Positions 4,509-5,353 of a stretch of DNA of 5,353 bases are shown piece after piece (the first letter of the stretch is position 1; each line of letters begins with the position of its first letter). A program made the position numbers and the translations under genes. The notes beneath the pieces are model-generated. The model did not search any database, had not been told where the DNA came from, and saw only the letters and a list, made by a program, of their open reading frames with translations. The DNA lies in NCBI GenBank assembly GCA_002337215.1, contig DDFO01000014.1:53097-58449 (forward strand). Reading direction: 5' to 3'. Source of the stretch: Phycisphaerales bacterium UBA1926 (GTDB lineage Bacteria; Planctomycetota; Phycisphaerae; Phycisphaerales; UBA1924).

Positions 4509-5353
4509 ATGAAGTCCGGCAGGTGGATCCAACAAACCCTCGTCCTCGCCTCGATCGCGCTGCTCGCGGTCCTGCTCGTCTACCCGATCCTGCTGACGGT
4601 GCGCGGGGGCTTCGCCGCCGACCCGTCCACGGGCGAAGGCTGGACGCTCGACCACCTGAAGCTCATCTTCGAGGACCCCACCACCATCGCTGGGCTGCTG
4701 AATGCGCTCTCGATCGCGGTCGGCACCACCCTGCTGTGCGTGCTCATCGCGCTCCCGCTCGCGGTGCTCAGCGCGGGGCACTCCTTCCCGTTCAAGAAGG
4801 TCTTCGAGGCAGCGATCCTGGTCCCGCTGATCCTGCCGCCCTTCGTCGGGGCGATCGGCGTGCGCGCCCTCATGGGCCGCGAGGGTGCGTTCAACGCAAT
4901 GTTCGGGACCGACTACGACCCGATCGGGACCGCCCGCTTCTGGGGCGTGATCCTCGTCGAGGCGCTCCACCTCTACCCCATCATCTATCTGAACGCGACC
5001 GCGGCCCTCGCCAACATCGACCCCGCGATGAGCGAGGCCGCCGAGAACCTGGGCTCGGGGCCGTGGCGCCGGTTCACCAAGATCACGCTCCCGCTCATCC
5101 GCCCCGGCCTCTTTGCGGGTGGCACGATCGTCTTCATCTGGTCGTTTACCGAGCTGGGCACGCCCTTGATGTTTGACTTCAACGAGGTCACGCCCGTCCA
5201 GATCTTCAACGGGCTCAAGGAGGTCGAAGGCTCCGCGAGGCCGTACGCGCTCACCGTCGTGCTGCTCTCCGTCTCGATCCTTCTCTACGCGGTCGGCAAG
5301 CTCACGTTCGGCAAACGGGGGCACGCGATGCAGACCCGCGCAAGCCGATCGGG
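4509..5353 (+). CDS. ABC transporter permease, FbpB/SfuB-like (probable ferric iron), 3' partial
   Basis: The frame starts at ATG 4509 and is still open at the right edge, giving 281 complete codons. It encodes a membrane protein with six likely membrane segments at roughly residues 9-31, 62-88, 99-119, 145-163, 201-218 and 246-265. The loop at 176-195 fits the EAA---G---------I-LP signature that contacts the ATPase exactly: E176 A177 A178, G182, I192, L194 P195. The pattern of segments, and phrases such as YPILLTVRGGF and FTELGTPLMF, resemble the first half of the two-domain permeases that import ferric iron delivered by a periplasmic binding protein (FbpB, SfuB). Those proteins are about 500-560 residues, so the second half is expected beyond the window, followed by an ATPase gene; a single-domain permease of about 280-300 residues cannot be excluded. 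Substrate is inferred from family resemblance only; sulfate, thiamine or polyamine permeases share this fold. There is no good Shine-Dalgarno in the 9-nt gap after the M16 stop, so translation is probably coupled. Confidence 0.85.
   Translation, partial: MKSGRWIQQTLVLASIALLAVLLVYPILLTVRGGFAADPSTGEGWTLDHLKLIFEDPTTIAGLLNALSIAVGTTLLCVLIALPLAVLSAGHSFPFKKVFEAAILVPLILPPFVGAIGVRALMGREGAFNAMFGTDYDPIGTARFWGVILVEALHLYPIIYLNATAALANIDPAMSEAAENLGSGPWRRFTKITLPLIRPGLFAGGTIVFIWSFTELGTPLMFDFNEVTPVQIFNGLKEVEGSARPYALTVVLLSVSILLYAVGKLTFGKRGHAMQTRASRS

Noticed and set aside
3870..5324. Long - strand open frame (484 codons) across the M16 and permease genes
   Set aside because: It is antisense to well-supported genes and translates to low-complexity Arg/Asp/Glu/Gln/His sequence without any domain or ribosome site.

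Overview
This GC-rich window looks like ordinary chromosome from a member of Planctomycetota, most likely a Phycisphaerae/Phycisphaerales-type bacterium. The main clue is the C-terminal tail at positions 1-148: two DLAD(I/V)G helices followed by a terminal Ala-Gly-Cys-Pro. This resembles the C-terminal 'GC-type dockerin' anchor domains that are abundant in secreted proteins of that group. A lysine-rich histone H1-like protein made only of repeats also fits. The lineage is inferred from protein style; no rRNA or other marker gene is present.

Layout. (1) Positions 1-148, + strand: the end of a secreted or surface protein whose body lies upstream of the window. (2) Positions 173-2155, - strand: a tightly spaced two-gene unit, transcribed from a split-barrel/DUF2470 (HugZ-like) protein into a compact YtcJ-type amidohydrolase. 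It converges on the dockerin gene across a 24-nt gap. (3) Positions 2259-2783, - strand: a monocistronic histone H1-like gene with a clear Shine-Dalgarno sequence and, about 105 nt after its stop, a strong intrinsic terminator that separates it from the two-gene unit. (4) Positions 2784-3257: a 474-nt divergent intergenic region without a convincing gene, rich in GCGC steps, small perfect hairpins and a thrice-repeated TCATGCG heptamer. (5) Positions 3258-5353, + strand: an M16-family (insulinase-like) protein that has lost its zinc site, followed 9 nt later by the first half or more of an ABC transporter permease of the FbpB/SfuB ferric-iron type, which runs off the right edge.

How the genes relate. 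The H1-like protein should act on the nucleoid. The amidohydrolase and DUF2470 protein are probably co-expressed, but their shared substrate cannot be read from the sequence. The M16 protein keeps the substrate-binding Arg/Tyr pair but none of the metal ligands, so it probably works as the non-catalytic half of a heterodimer whose partner is not in this window. Its coupling to an iron-type permease is conserved-looking in spacing, but the functional link is unknown.

I found no RNA gene, insertion sequence, CRISPR array, phage gene or recognisable defence system. The most interesting points are the metal-free M16 protein, the amidohydrolase reduced to its catalytic barrel, and the entirely repetitive H1-like gene with its structured upstream region.
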